Assembly (NCBI GenBank): GCA_900542125.1
Contig: UQMO01000058.1
Span: 1-15,629 of the forward strand
Reading direction: 5' to 3'
Length of the DNA: 15,629 nucleotides
DNA from: an uncultured Collinsella sp.
Lineage (GTDB): Bacteria > Actinomycetota > Coriobacteriia > Coriobacteriales > Coriobacteriaceae
Shown here: positions 6,486 to 13,985 of the stretch, in pieces
Numbering within the stretch: the stretch's first letter is position 1
How the letters are laid out: each line of letters starts with the position of its first letter
Translations under genes and position numbers: made by a program
Notes under the pieces: model-generated
Told to the model about the DNA's origin: nothing
Database searches by the model: none
What the model saw: the letters and a program-made list of their open reading frames with translations, nothing else

Positions 6486-7613
6486 CTAGCTCGCGTTGGT
6501 GATATCAGAAGTTAACGGGGCCTTTCCCAGCACCAGGATGTTCTCGGGCGTGCCGCGAAGCTCGGTGTTGGTGGGAACCACGTTGTTCTTGTCCAGGATT
6601 GCATTCTCAACGCGGGCGCCGCTCTTGATGACGCAGCTCTGGTTGATGATCGAATTGGTCACCGAGGCGCCTTCCTCAACCACAACGCCGCGCGACAGGA
6701 TCGAGTTGCGCACGGTGCCCTTGATGATGCAGCCGGCCGAGATGATCGAGTTGCAGGCGTGGCTGCCGGTCGCATAGCGCGAAGGCGGCACGTCGTGAGC
6801 CTTGGTCAGAATCGGGCGCTCGGGGTCAAAGAGATGGTCGGCCACGGTCTGGTCGAGCAGGTCCATGCTGCGACGATACAGCGACTTCTCGCTAAACACG
6901 CCCACGACCTCGCCCTTGTACTCGTAGCTGCACACGTCGATGTTGCCAAAGTCGCCCTGTAGTGCCTCGAGCAGGTCCAGATAGTCGGCGGCCTGGTAGT
7001 GGTCGATGATCTCGAGCAGCGTCTCGCGGTTGACGATGCAGCAGTCCATAGAGGCGTTGTCGCCGTACACGACGCCGGCGCTCACGCCCGTCAGACGGCC
7101 GTTCTCGTTGATCTGCAGCTTGGTCTCGTCATCTACGTTGCGCGTGGCCTTGCAGTACACCACGGTCATCTGGGCACCGGAGTTCTCGTGCGCCTCGATG
7201 ATGGTGTTGAGGTCCATGTTAAAGATGATGTTGGTGCCCATCATCACAACATAGGGCTTGTCCGAGCGCTGGAACAGCGTCTTGTTGGAAATGATGTCGC
7301 GCAGCAGGAAGCGCATGCCGCCCTTGGTGGTGCCATACGCGTTGCCGGGCACCATGAACAGGCCGCCCTTCTTGCGGTCCAGGCCCCAGTCCTTGCCCGA
7401 GCCCACATGGTCGATCAGCGAGCGATAGTTGCCCGGCATGACGACACCGACGGTCTTGATGCCGGCATTCATCATGTTGGACAGCGGGAAGTCGATCAGG
7501 CGGTAGCGGCCCAAAAACGGAACGGACGCGATGGGGCGGTCCTTGAGCAGCACGCTGCCGTAGGTCGAAGAGTAGTTAGCGGTGATATAACCGATGGCCT
7601 TGCGATTGATCAT
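6486..7613 (-). CDS. glgD: GlgD, non-catalytic regulatory subunit of glucose-1-phosphate adenylyltransferase
   Basis: A 375-residue GlgC paralogue of the GlgD type, the partner that makes a heterotetrameric pyrophosphorylase with GlgC in Firmicutes. It keeps the fold signature VPFLGRYRLIDFPLSN and the C-terminal left-handed beta-helix (repeats such as NSIISAGCIIKGTVRNSIL, about residues 288-340). It lacks the catalytic GGxGxRL loop (ANYSSTYGSVL instead) and the catalytic Asp of SGDHLYRMD (MGTNIIFNMD instead), so it should be inactive and regulatory. The start at 7613 is 4 bases after the glgC stop, with GGGGGAA of the glgC end as ribosome binding site, so the pair is probably translationally coupled. 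An in-frame ATG at 7652 lies inside glgC and is less likely. Confidence 0.93.
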   Translation of the reverse strand: MINRKAIGYITANYSSTYGSVLLKDRPIASVPFLGRYRLIDFPLSNMMNAGIKTVGVVMPGNYRSLIDHVGSGKDWGLDRKKGGLFMVPGNAYGTTKGGMRFLLRDIISNKTLFQRSDKPYVVMMGTNIIFNMDLNTIIEAHENSGAQMTVVYCKATRNVDDETKLQINENGRLTGVSAGVVYGDNASMDCCIVNRETLLEIIDHYQAADYLDLLEALQGDFGNIDVCSYEYKGEVVGVFSEKSLYRRSMDLLDQTVADHLFDPERPILTKAHDVPPSRYATGSHACNSIISAGCIIKGTVRNSILSRGVVVEEGASVTNSIINQSCVIKSGARVENAILDKNNVVPTNTELRGTPENILVLGKAPLTSDITNAS

Positions 7614-7617
7614 CGGA

Positions 7618-8766
7618 TCATTCCCCCTTCCCGATAACGACGTCATTTCCAACGACGGCCGTATCCTTGGTGGTATCGACAGAGCCGAGCTTCACGCCCT
7701 CTTCGACCGTGGAGTTCTCGCCCAAAATAGCGCGGCAGATGTGCGCGCCGCTCTTAACGTGCGCACCCGGCAGCAGCACGGAGTCCTCGACCACGGCGCG
7801 CTCCTCGATGATGACATCGGTCGAAAGGATCGAGTGGCGAGCGGTACCGTAGATCTTGCAGCCGTTGGAGACCAGGCAGTCGTCCAGGCGACCATCCGGG
7901 CCAATGTAGTGCGGCGGACGCGTGGTGATGTTGGACATGATGGGGAAGTGCTTGTCAAACAGATCGAACTCGGGGTTGTTGCCAAGCAGGTCCATCGAGG
8001 TCTCGTGGAAGCTGGCGATGGTGCCGACGTCCTTCCAAAAGCCGTGGAACTCGTAGCTGTACAGGCGCTTGCCCTCGCCGAGCAGCTTGGGGATGATGTC
8101 CTTGCCAAAGTCGTGGCTCGAGCGCTGGTCCAGAGCGTCCTCCTCGAGCGCCTCGATCAGCACGTCGGCCGAGAAGATGTAGATGCCCATGGACGCGAGA
8201 TTCGAATCGGGCTTATCGGGCTTCTCGGTGAACTTGGTGATGAGGCCGTCCTCGGGGTCGGTGGTCAGGATGCCAAAGCGGCTGGCCTCCTCCCACGGCA
8301 CGGGCATAACGCTTACCGTGAGGTCGGCGTTGTTCTCAATGTGCGTCTTGAGCATCTTGCGGTAGTCCATGCGATACAGGTGATCGCCCGAAAGAATCAG
8401 GACGTACTTGGGGTCGTTGGCCTTGATGTAGTCGAGGTTCTGCGTAATGGCGTCGGCCGTGCCCGCATACCAGGCGCCGCCGGTTTGCGTCTCGTACGGC
8501 GGCAGGATCGACACGCCGCCGTCGCGGCTGTCCAGATCCCACGCCTCGCCGGAACCCACGTAGGCATGCAGCAGGTAGGGGCGATACTGCGTCAGAACGC
8601 CGACTGTGTCGATGCCCGAGTTGGAGCAGTTGGAGAGCGAAAAGTCGATAATGCGGAACTTGCCACCAAAGCTAACCGCCGGCTTGGCGATCTTTTGGGT
8701 GAGTGCCCCCAATCGGCTGCCCTGTCCTCCTGCGAGGAGCATCGCGATGCATTCTTTCTTACTCAT
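7618..8766 (-). CDS. glgC: Glucose-1-phosphate adenylyltransferase, catalytic subunit
   Basis: GlgC makes ADP-glucose and pyrophosphate from ATP and glucose-1-phosphate, the committed step of bacterial glycogen synthesis. The 382-residue protein has the nucleotidyltransferase loop LAGGQGSRLG (11-20), KPAVSFGGKFRIIDF, the metal/catalytic Asp in SGDHLYRMDY (D128), the sugar-phosphate Lys in FTEKP (K182), and a C-terminal left-handed beta-helix from about 290. It is slightly shorter than the E. coli enzyme (431 residues), as is usual for members that partner with GlgD. The start is fixed by GGAG 7 bases upstream. It is immediately followed by glgD (4-base gap). Confidence 0.96.
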   Translation of the reverse strand: MSKKECIAMLLAGGQGSRLGALTQKIAKPAVSFGGKFRIIDFSLSNCSNSGIDTVGVLTQYRPYLLHAYVGSGEAWDLDSRDGGVSILPPYETQTGGAWYAGTADAITQNLDYIKANDPKYVLILSGDHLYRMDYRKMLKTHIENNADLTVSVMPVPWEEASRFGILTTDPEDGLITKFTEKPDKPDSNLASMGIYIFSADVLIEALEEDALDQRSSHDFGKDIIPKLLGEGKRLYSYEFHGFWKDVGTIASFHETSMDLLGNNPEFDLFDKHFPIMSNITTRPPHYIGPDGRLDDCLVSNGCKIYGTARHSILSTDVIIEERAVVEDSVLLPGAHVKSGAHICRAILGENSTVEEGVKLGSVDTTKDTAVVGNDVVIGKGE

Positions 8767-8806
8767 CGATTTCTCCTTCTGTCATCGAAGTTCCTAAACC
8801 CATTAG

Positions 8807-8837
8807 CGACGGGCGTGGCGCAACGTCGCGCCCGTCG
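8807..8837 (-). promoter_or_regulatory. Intercistronic stem-loop between glgP and glgC
   Basis: CGACGGGCG (8807-8815) and CGCCCGTCG (8829-8837) form a perfect 9-bp GC-rich stem with a 13-base loop in the 107-base gap between the glgP stop and the glgC start. On the minus strand it is followed by CTAATGGG, so no T-run. It may be an mRNA-stabilising or partially attenuating element separating the branching/phosphorylase part of the transcript from the synthesis part. I see no clear promoter in this gap. Confidence 0.45.
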
Positions 8838-8873
8838 AGTAATGCCGTGCTGGCATAGGGGAGCTCGCGGCCT

Positions 8874-11300
8874 TTACGCGTGCCAGATCTCGTCTCGATA
8901 CTCGCGAATGGTGCGGTCGCTCGAGAACCAGCCCGAGGAGGCGGTGTTGAGCAGCGCCTTGCGGTTCCAGGTCTCCTGGTCGCCGTAGCTGTTCGTGAGC
9001 TTCTCCCACGCATCCACGTAGCTGCGGAAGTCGGCCATAACCAGGTCGGGGTCGTTGTTGTTCATGAGCTCGTTGTAGATGCTCTCGAAGTTGCCCGAAA
9101 GACCCGCAAAGGTATTGTCCTTGAGCTCGTCCATCACGCGGCCCAGACGCTCGCGGTCACCGTTGAGGGTATCCCACGCAAAGTAGCTGTTGGATGCCCA
9201 GAGCTGCTCGACCTCGGGAGCCGTCAGGCCAAAGATAGCCTCGTTCTCGCGTCCGGCCAGGTCGGCGATCTCGATGTTGGCGCCGTCGAGAGTGCCCAGC
9301 GTAATGGCACCGTTCATCATGAGCTTCATGTTGGACGTGCCCGAGGCCTCCTTGCCGGCCGTGGAGATCTGCTCCGAGATCTCGGCGGCAGGGTAGATGA
9401 GCTGGGCGTTGCTCACACGGAAGTTGGGGATAAAGCAGACCTTCATGACCTCGTTGACTCGCGGGTCGTTGTTGATGACGTCGGCGACGGAGTTAATGAG
9501 GCGGATGGTCTCCTTGGCGAAGGTGTAGCTCGAGGCAGCCTTGCCGCTAAAGATGAAGGTCGTCGGCGTCACGTGGAAGTTGGGATCGGCGATGCGACGG
9601 TTGTAGATGTCCATCACCTTCATGATGTTCATGAGCTGGCGCTTGTAGGCATGGAAGCGCTTTACCTGGACATCGAAGACGGTGTTGGGGTCAATGACCA
9701 GACCGGTCTCGGCCTTTACGTAGGCAGCCAGGCGCTCCTTGTTGGCGCGCTTGGAGGCACCTACGGCCTTCAGGAACTCGGTGTCGTTCTGGAACTCTTT
9801 AAGCTTTTCGAGCTCAAAGGCGTCCTTAAGCCAGCCATCGCCAATGGCCTCGGTCACGAGCTTGGCATAGGTGGGGTTGGCCTCGGCAAAGAAGCGACGG
9901 TGCGAGATGCCGTTGGTCTTGTTGTTGAACTTCTCCGGCGTCAGGGCATAGAAGTCCTTGAGCACGATGTTCTTGATGATGTCGGAGTGGATCTTTGCCA
10001 CACCGTTGACGCTGTGGCTGCAGATCACGGACAGGTTGGCCATGCGAATCTCGCCGTCCCACAGGATAGCGGTCTGGCGCAGACGCTCCTGCCAGCCCTC
10101 CTGCGTGGTGTCGAACGACTCGTGCCAACGACGGCTGATCTCGTCGATGATCTGGTACACGCGGGGGAGGAGCTTGGAGAACGTGCCGATGGGCCACTTC
10201 TCCAGAGCCTCGGGCAGGATGGTGTGGTTGGTGTAGCTCACGACCTGCGTTACGATGTTCCAGGCATCGTCCCACTCGAGCTTCTTCTCGTCGATGAGGA
10301 TACGCATGAGCTCGGGGCCGCACATGGCGGGGTGGGTATCGTTGGTATGGATGGCCACAAACTGCGGCAGCAGCTCCCAGTTCTCGCCGTGCTCCTTCTC
10401 AAAGGTGTCGAGCAGGCTGTAGATGCCGGCCGAGACAAACAGGTACTCCTGCTTCAGGCGCAGCAGACGGCCGTGCTCGCCGGCGTCATTGGGGTAGAGG
10501 ATGGCGCTGATGGCCTCGGCCTCGGCGCGCTCGGCGTCTGCCAGGGCGTAGTCGCCGCGGTTGAAGGCCTCCAGATCGAAGTGCTCCTCGACCGGCTCGG
10601 CGGCCCAGACGCGCAGCTTGTTGACGGTCTCGCCGGCATAGCCCACAACGGGGATGTCATAGGGAACGGCCAGGATATCCTGCGTGTCCACCGTTCGGTA
10701 GAACGTGCGGCCGTTCTCCTCAAAGCCCTCAACGTGGCCACCGAACTTAATGGTCACGGCCTTGTCCTGACGACGGACCTCCCAGGGATAGCCGTGGGTG
10801 AGCCACTCGTCGGTAGCCTCGACCTGGCTGCCGTTAACGATCTCTTGCTTAAACAGGCCGTAGCGGTAGCGCATGCCGTTGCCGTAGCCGGCAATGCCCT
10901 CGGCTGCCATGGAATCCAGGAAGCATGCGGCCAGACGGCCCAGGCCACCGTTGCCCAGAGCCGGATCGGGCTCCTGGTTCTCGATGACGGACAGATCGAA
11001 GCCCATGTCGTTGAGCGCCTCGGCGACCATGTCGCGCACGCCAAAGTTGAGCAGGTAGTTGTCGAGCAGGCGGCCGATCAAAAACTCGATCGAGAAGTAG
11101 TACACGCGCTTCTTGCCCTCGGCGGTGGCGCGGGCGTCGCTCTTGGTGGCAACGGTGCGCGCCTTCTCGGCCACGAGCTTGGCCAGGGCGTTAAAGCGGT
11201 CGAGGTCGCTGGCGGCCTCGACGCTCTTGCCGCTGATGCTCATGACGGCATCGCGATAGAGCTCGGTAAACTCCTGCTTGTTGTCGAAGATCTTATTCAT
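8874..11300 (-). CDS. glgP: Glycogen/maltodextrin phosphorylase (GT35)
   Basis: GlgP cleaves terminal alpha-1,4-linked glucose of glycogen with phosphate, giving glucose-1-phosphate. The protein has 808 residues, the usual length of the family. Recognisable signatures are YYFSIEFLIGRLL (67-79), EPDPALGNGGLGRLAACFLDS (110-130), the KRFHAYKRQ stretch (547-555), and the pyridoxal-phosphate site EASGTSNMK with K659, followed by NGAITLGTLDGANIEI. The start ATG has AAAGGAA about 4 bases upstream. It sits between glgB and glgC; a glycogen-degrading gene in the same array as the synthetic genes suggests both directions of flux are set together. Glycogen versus maltodextrin preference cannot be told from sequence. 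Confidence 0.96.
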   Translation of the reverse strand: MNKIFDNKQEFTELYRDAVMSISGKSVEAASDLDRFNALAKLVAEKARTVATKSDARATAEGKKRVYYFSIEFLIGRLLDNYLLNFGVRDMVAEALNDMGFDLSVIENQEPDPALGNGGLGRLAACFLDSMAAEGIAGYGNGMRYRYGLFKQEIVNGSQVEATDEWLTHGYPWEVRRQDKAVTIKFGGHVEGFEENGRTFYRTVDTQDILAVPYDIPVVGYAGETVNKLRVWAAEPVEEHFDLEAFNRGDYALADAERAEAEAISAILYPNDAGEHGRLLRLKQEYLFVSAGIYSLLDTFEKEHGENWELLPQFVAIHTNDTHPAMCGPELMRILIDEKKLEWDDAWNIVTQVVSYTNHTILPEALEKWPIGTFSKLLPRVYQIIDEISRRWHESFDTTQEGWQERLRQTAILWDGEIRMANLSVICSHSVNGVAKIHSDIIKNIVLKDFYALTPEKFNNKTNGISHRRFFAEANPTYAKLVTEAIGDGWLKDAFELEKLKEFQNDTEFLKAVGASKRANKERLAAYVKAETGLVIDPNTVFDVQVKRFHAYKRQLMNIMKVMDIYNRRIADPNFHVTPTTFIFSGKAASSYTFAKETIRLINSVADVINNDPRVNEVMKVCFIPNFRVSNAQLIYPAAEISEQISTAGKEASGTSNMKLMMNGAITLGTLDGANIEIADLAGRENEAIFGLTAPEVEQLWASNSYFAWDTLNGDRERLGRVMDELKDNTFAGLSGNFESIYNELMNNNDPDLVMADFRSYVDAWEKLTNSYGDQETWNRKALLNTASSGWFSSDRTIREYRDEIWHA

Positions 11301-11352
11301 ACGTTCCTTTCCCCCGGGGATATCTCCCGGAACGGTTATGACATGTATCCTA

Positions 11353-11367
11353 CGCCCCCGCGGGGCG
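11353..11367 (-). promoter_or_regulatory. GC-rich hairpin between glgB and glgP
   Basis: CGCCCC and GGGGCG flank a 3-base loop in the 92-base gap between the glgB stop and the glgP start. A second small hairpin (CCGGG/CCCGG, 11314-11330) lies just before the glgP ribosome binding site. Neither is followed by a T-run. They are probably intercistronic mRNA structures rather than terminators. Confidence 0.35.
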
Positions 11368-11392
11368 GGTAGTTACAGTGGTAACGCCTTTG

Positions 11393-13639
11393 TTACGCTT
11401 TCTTGGCAGGAGCCTTAACAGCAGCTGCCTTGGTCTTGGGAGCAGCCTTTTTGGTGGCTGCCTTCTTGGCTGTGGTGGACTTGGCCGAAGCCTTGGCAGC
11501 GGGCTTGGCAGCCTTCGCCTTGGTCGGAGCCTTCTTAGCAGCCGCGGTCTTGAGCTTCACCGAGGACGCACGCTTGCGCGTCGCCTTCTTGGGCTCCTCG
11601 ACCACGGGCGGCTTATAGCTGCTGGGACCACGGCGCTTAAGGACCACGCCAGCCAGACCGGGCACTTTGATCTCGATGGAGTCCATCTGCCCGTTCCAGG
11701 GATAGGGCTCGCTCGAGCAGGTATAGGGCTCCTCGCCGGCGTATCCGCTGCCGCCAAACTCGGGACGGTCGGAATCGAAGATGACCTCCCAGTCGCCCTC
11801 GCGCGGCACGCCCACACGGAAGCTCTCGTAGCTCGCCGGATCAAAGTTGATCAGGATCACCAGGTCGTCATCGACGTCCTCGCCCTGGCGCACAAAGCTC
11901 ACGATGGACTGTTTGGAGTTATCCGCGTCGATCCAGGTAAAGCCGTCGTCGGTGTAGCCGCGCTCGTACAGGGCGGGCTCGGCGGTGTACAGGTGGTTGA
12001 GCGCCTTGATAAACGCCTGATGATGACGGTGGGTCTCGTACTCCTCGGTCAGGAACCACTGGATGGACTCGTAGTAGCGCCATTCAATAAACTGGCCGAT
12101 CTCGTTGCCCATAAAGTTGAGCTTGGCACCGGGGTGTGTCATTTGATAGAAAGCCAGCGTGCGCAGGCCGGCAAACTGGCGCCACCAGTCGCCCGGCATG
12201 CGGCCGATCAGCGAGCACTTGCCGTGCACGACTTCGTCGTGGCTCAGCGGGCAGATGAAGTTCTCGGTAAAGGCGTACATGATGGAGAACGTGAGCAGCC
12301 CGTGGTTGCCGGGGCGCCACGGAAAATCGGTCTGCATGTAGTGCAGGGTGTCGTTCATCCAGCCCATGTCCCACTTGTAGTGGAAGCCCAGGCCGCCGTC
12401 CTGCGGCGGATAGGTCACGAGCGGCCACGCGGTGGACTCCTCGGCCATCATCATCACGTCGGGGTAGTGCGCCTCCACGGCGCAGTTGACCTGACGGATA
12501 AACGCGCTGGCGTCCAGGTCCTCCTCGGTACCGTACTTGTTGAACTTCTTTTGGCCCGGATCGTCGATGCCAAAGTTGAGGTACAGCATACTGGACACGC
12601 CGTCCATGCGAATGCCGTCAACGTGGAAGTTCTCGAGCCAATACAGCACGTTGGAGACCAGGAAGGAGCGGACCTCGCCGCGGGCGAAGTCAAACTTGTG
12701 CGTGCCCCAGTTAGGGTGAATCTCGTGCTCAAACAGCATGTGGCCGTTAAAGGTTGCAAGGCCGTGGGAGTCGGCGCAAAAACCGCCGGGCACCCAGTCC
12801 ATGATCACGCCGATGCCCGCCTCGTGGCACGCATCGATAAAGTGCATGAGCTGCTGCGGGTTGCCGTAGCGCGACGTGGCGGCGTAGTAGCCGGTCGTCT
12901 GGTAGCCCCAGGAGCCGTCGAAGGGATGCTCCATGAGCGGCATGACCTCGATATGCGTGTAGCCCATGTCGCGCACGTAGTCCACGAGCTCCACCGACAG
13001 GTCGTCGTAGGTGTAGAACTCGCCGCGCTGCGCAGGGAAGGGATCCATGGGACCGGGGTAGTTGCCGTACTCGTCGGGCTCGCCCTGCGGCGCGTCGCCG
13101 TGGCGCTTCCACGAGCCAATATGTACCTCGTAGATGTTAAGCGGCTGCGACATATGGTTGTGGCCGGCGCGGCGCTTGAGCCACACGGCGTCGTTCCACT
13201 TGTAGCCATCGAGGGTCCACAGCACGCTGGCGGTACCCGGAGGGCACTCGGCCTTAAAGGCGTACGGATCGGCCTTGTAGAGCTTTTCGCCCTCGTTGGT
13301 CTCGATGAGGTATTTATAGAGCTGGCCCTGCTCGGCGCCAGGAATAAAACCTTCCCAAATAGCGCTCGTATGCATGGGCACCAGCGGGTTGGCCTGTTCA
13401 TCCCAGTCGTTAAATTCGCCAATGACATGCACGCTCTTTACATCGGGCGCCCAAACGCAAAAGCGCCAGCCGCGCGTACGGTTCTGCGTGTCGGGGTGCG
13501 CGCCCATCTTTTCCCAGCTGCGCTCCCACGTGCCGATGCCAAATAGATAGACATCGTCCTTGGTGAGCTCCGGTGCGTGCGGGGCGGCTTTACGGGTTGC
13601 GGGCTTTTTAGCCGTTGGCTTTAGCATTGTATCGCTCAC
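11393..13639 (-). CDS. glgB: 1,4-alpha-glucan branching enzyme (GH13) with Lys/Ala-rich C-terminal tail
   Basis: GlgB makes alpha-1,6 branches in glycogen. In the 748-residue reading used here, a CBM48 domain (about 55-115, with WAPDVKSVHVIGEFNDW) precedes the GH13 barrel. Nucleophile D346 lies in GIRMDGVSSMLY, acid/base E400 in MMMAEEST, and D468 in CPLSHDEVVHGK. The beta-sandwich ends near 670. Region I reads DWVPGGF: the position that is His in GlgB of E. coli (DWVPGHF) is G286 here. Residues 682-748 are a histone H1-like tail (AAAKKAPTKAKAAKPAAKA and so on, about 21 Lys, almost no acidic residues), and a short KPTAKKPATRKAAP stretch opens the protein. The start is uncertain: the frame is open to a TTG at 13699, with ATG at 13654, 13651 and 13627. 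GTG at 13639 is chosen because GATGGGA precedes it by 6 bases. It is the first gene of the minus-strand array. Confidence 0.93.
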   Translation of the reverse strand: MSDTMLKPTAKKPATRKAAPHAPELTKDDVYLFGIGTWERSWEKMGAHPDTQNRTRGWRFCVWAPDVKSVHVIGEFNDWDEQANPLVPMHTSAIWEGFIPGAEQGQLYKYLIETNEGEKLYKADPYAFKAECPPGTASVLWTLDGYKWNDAVWLKRRAGHNHMSQPLNIYEVHIGSWKRHGDAPQGEPDEYGNYPGPMDPFPAQRGEFYTYDDLSVELVDYVRDMGYTHIEVMPLMEHPFDGSWGYQTTGYYAATSRYGNPQQLMHFIDACHEAGIGVIMDWVPGGFCADSHGLATFNGHMLFEHEIHPNWGTHKFDFARGEVRSFLVSNVLYWLENFHVDGIRMDGVSSMLYLNFGIDDPGQKKFNKYGTEEDLDASAFIRQVNCAVEAHYPDVMMMAEESTAWPLVTYPPQDGGLGFHYKWDMGWMNDTLHYMQTDFPWRPGNHGLLTFSIMYAFTENFICPLSHDEVVHGKCSLIGRMPGDWWRQFAGLRTLAFYQMTHPGAKLNFMGNEIGQFIEWRYYESIQWFLTEEYETHRHHQAFIKALNHLYTAEPALYERGYTDDGFTWIDADNSKQSIVSFVRQGEDVDDDLVILINFDPASYESFRVGVPREGDWEVIFDSDRPEFGGSGYAGEEPYTCSSEPYPWNGQMDSIEIKVPGLAGVVLKRRGPSSYKPPVVEEPKKATRKRASSVKLKTAAAKKAPTKAKAAKPAAKASAKSTTAKKAATKKAAPKTKAAAVKAPAKKA

Positions 13640-13705
13640 GTTTGATCCCATCATGACGCGGCAGCGTGTTGCCTTGGTGACTAGATGCGAAAGGTCCAAG
13701 GCTGC

Positions 13706-13765
13706 ACGAATCGAAGGGACGGCGATAGTTCTATGATTCGTTCCACCTCGCGTGCTCGGTGGAAC
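13706..13765 (-). promoter_or_regulatory. Structured leader region upstream of glgB
   Basis: Two inverted repeats lie in the stretch that would be the glgB 5' leader: GTTCCACC/GGTGGAAC (13740-13747 and 13758-13765, 10-base loop) and ACGAATC/GATTCGT (13706-13712 and 13735-13741). They overlap by two bases (13740-13741), so they are mutually exclusive only at that edge. Further upstream the minus strand has TTCATA and TGTTATCGT about 17-18 bases apart, a weak extended -10 promoter candidate. No known riboswitch class is recognised. Confidence 0.3.
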
Positions 13766-13875
13766 TTTCGGCAGAAACTACGATAACACCTGTACGTTAC
13801 TTTTATGAAGGAAAGTGGTTTTTGGGCGGCGTTTAATCGGTAAGCGCCATGTTTAGACCACTGGCAGAATTGCCG

Positions 13876-13901
13876 TGGTAAAACTCTTGACAGTTTTACC
13901 A
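13876..13901. promoter_or_regulatory. Perfect palindromic operator-like site with an embedded -35 hexamer
   Basis: TGGTAAAACT (13876-13885) and AGTTTTACCA (13892-13901) are perfect 10-base inverted arms with a 6-base spacer. The spacer plus the next base makes TTGACA (13887-13892), the consensus -35, on the plus strand facing the HAD gene. No good -10 follows at 16-18 bases; AAGATT lies 20 bases on. A protein bound to the palindrome would cover this element. The arms share TGGTAAAAC with the sites in front of the GH13-GH77 gene. Confidence 0.5.
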
Positions 13902-13932
13902 ATTAGGGTTTCAAGATTGTTAGTCTGACGTT

Positions 13933-13963
13933 TGGTAAAACGTTTTTAGCAGGATGTTTACCA
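13933..13963. promoter_or_regulatory. Second TGGTAAA inverted pair in the divergent region
   Basis: TGGTAAAACG starts at 13933 and GTTTACCA ends at 13963, giving TGGTAAA/TTTACCA arms with a 17-base spacer, just upstream of the HAD ribosome binding site. The left part TGGTAAAACGTTTTTAGCA is itself a partial palindrome around CG, a shape seen in LacI-family operators. With 13876-13901 it gives four half-sites within 90 bases between the divergent genes. Confidence 0.4.
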
Positions 13964-13985
13964 TTTGACATCGAAAGGTTCGTTT

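Noticed and set aside
4087..6489. Long plus-strand open frame (800 codons) antisense to glgA, Gly/Leu-rich
   Set aside because: It mirrors the codon use of glgA and its Lys/Ala tail on the other strand; no family likeness, no ribosome binding site, and GlgA itself has unmistakable motifs.
8880..11372. Plus-strand open frame of 830 codons antisense to glgP
   Set aside because: It follows from the rarity of TTA, CTA and TCA codons in the real gene. Its translation is Val/Leu/Gly/His-rich without any known domain.
11378..13546. Plus-strand open frame of 722 codons antisense to glgB
   Set aside because: Same cause as for glgP; glgB on the minus strand has all catalytic signatures.
13697..13699. 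TTG as the start of glgB (768-residue reading)
   Set aside because: No ribosome binding site precedes it, and the extra N-terminal residues look like untranslated leader; starts at 13654, 13639 or 13627 fit better.
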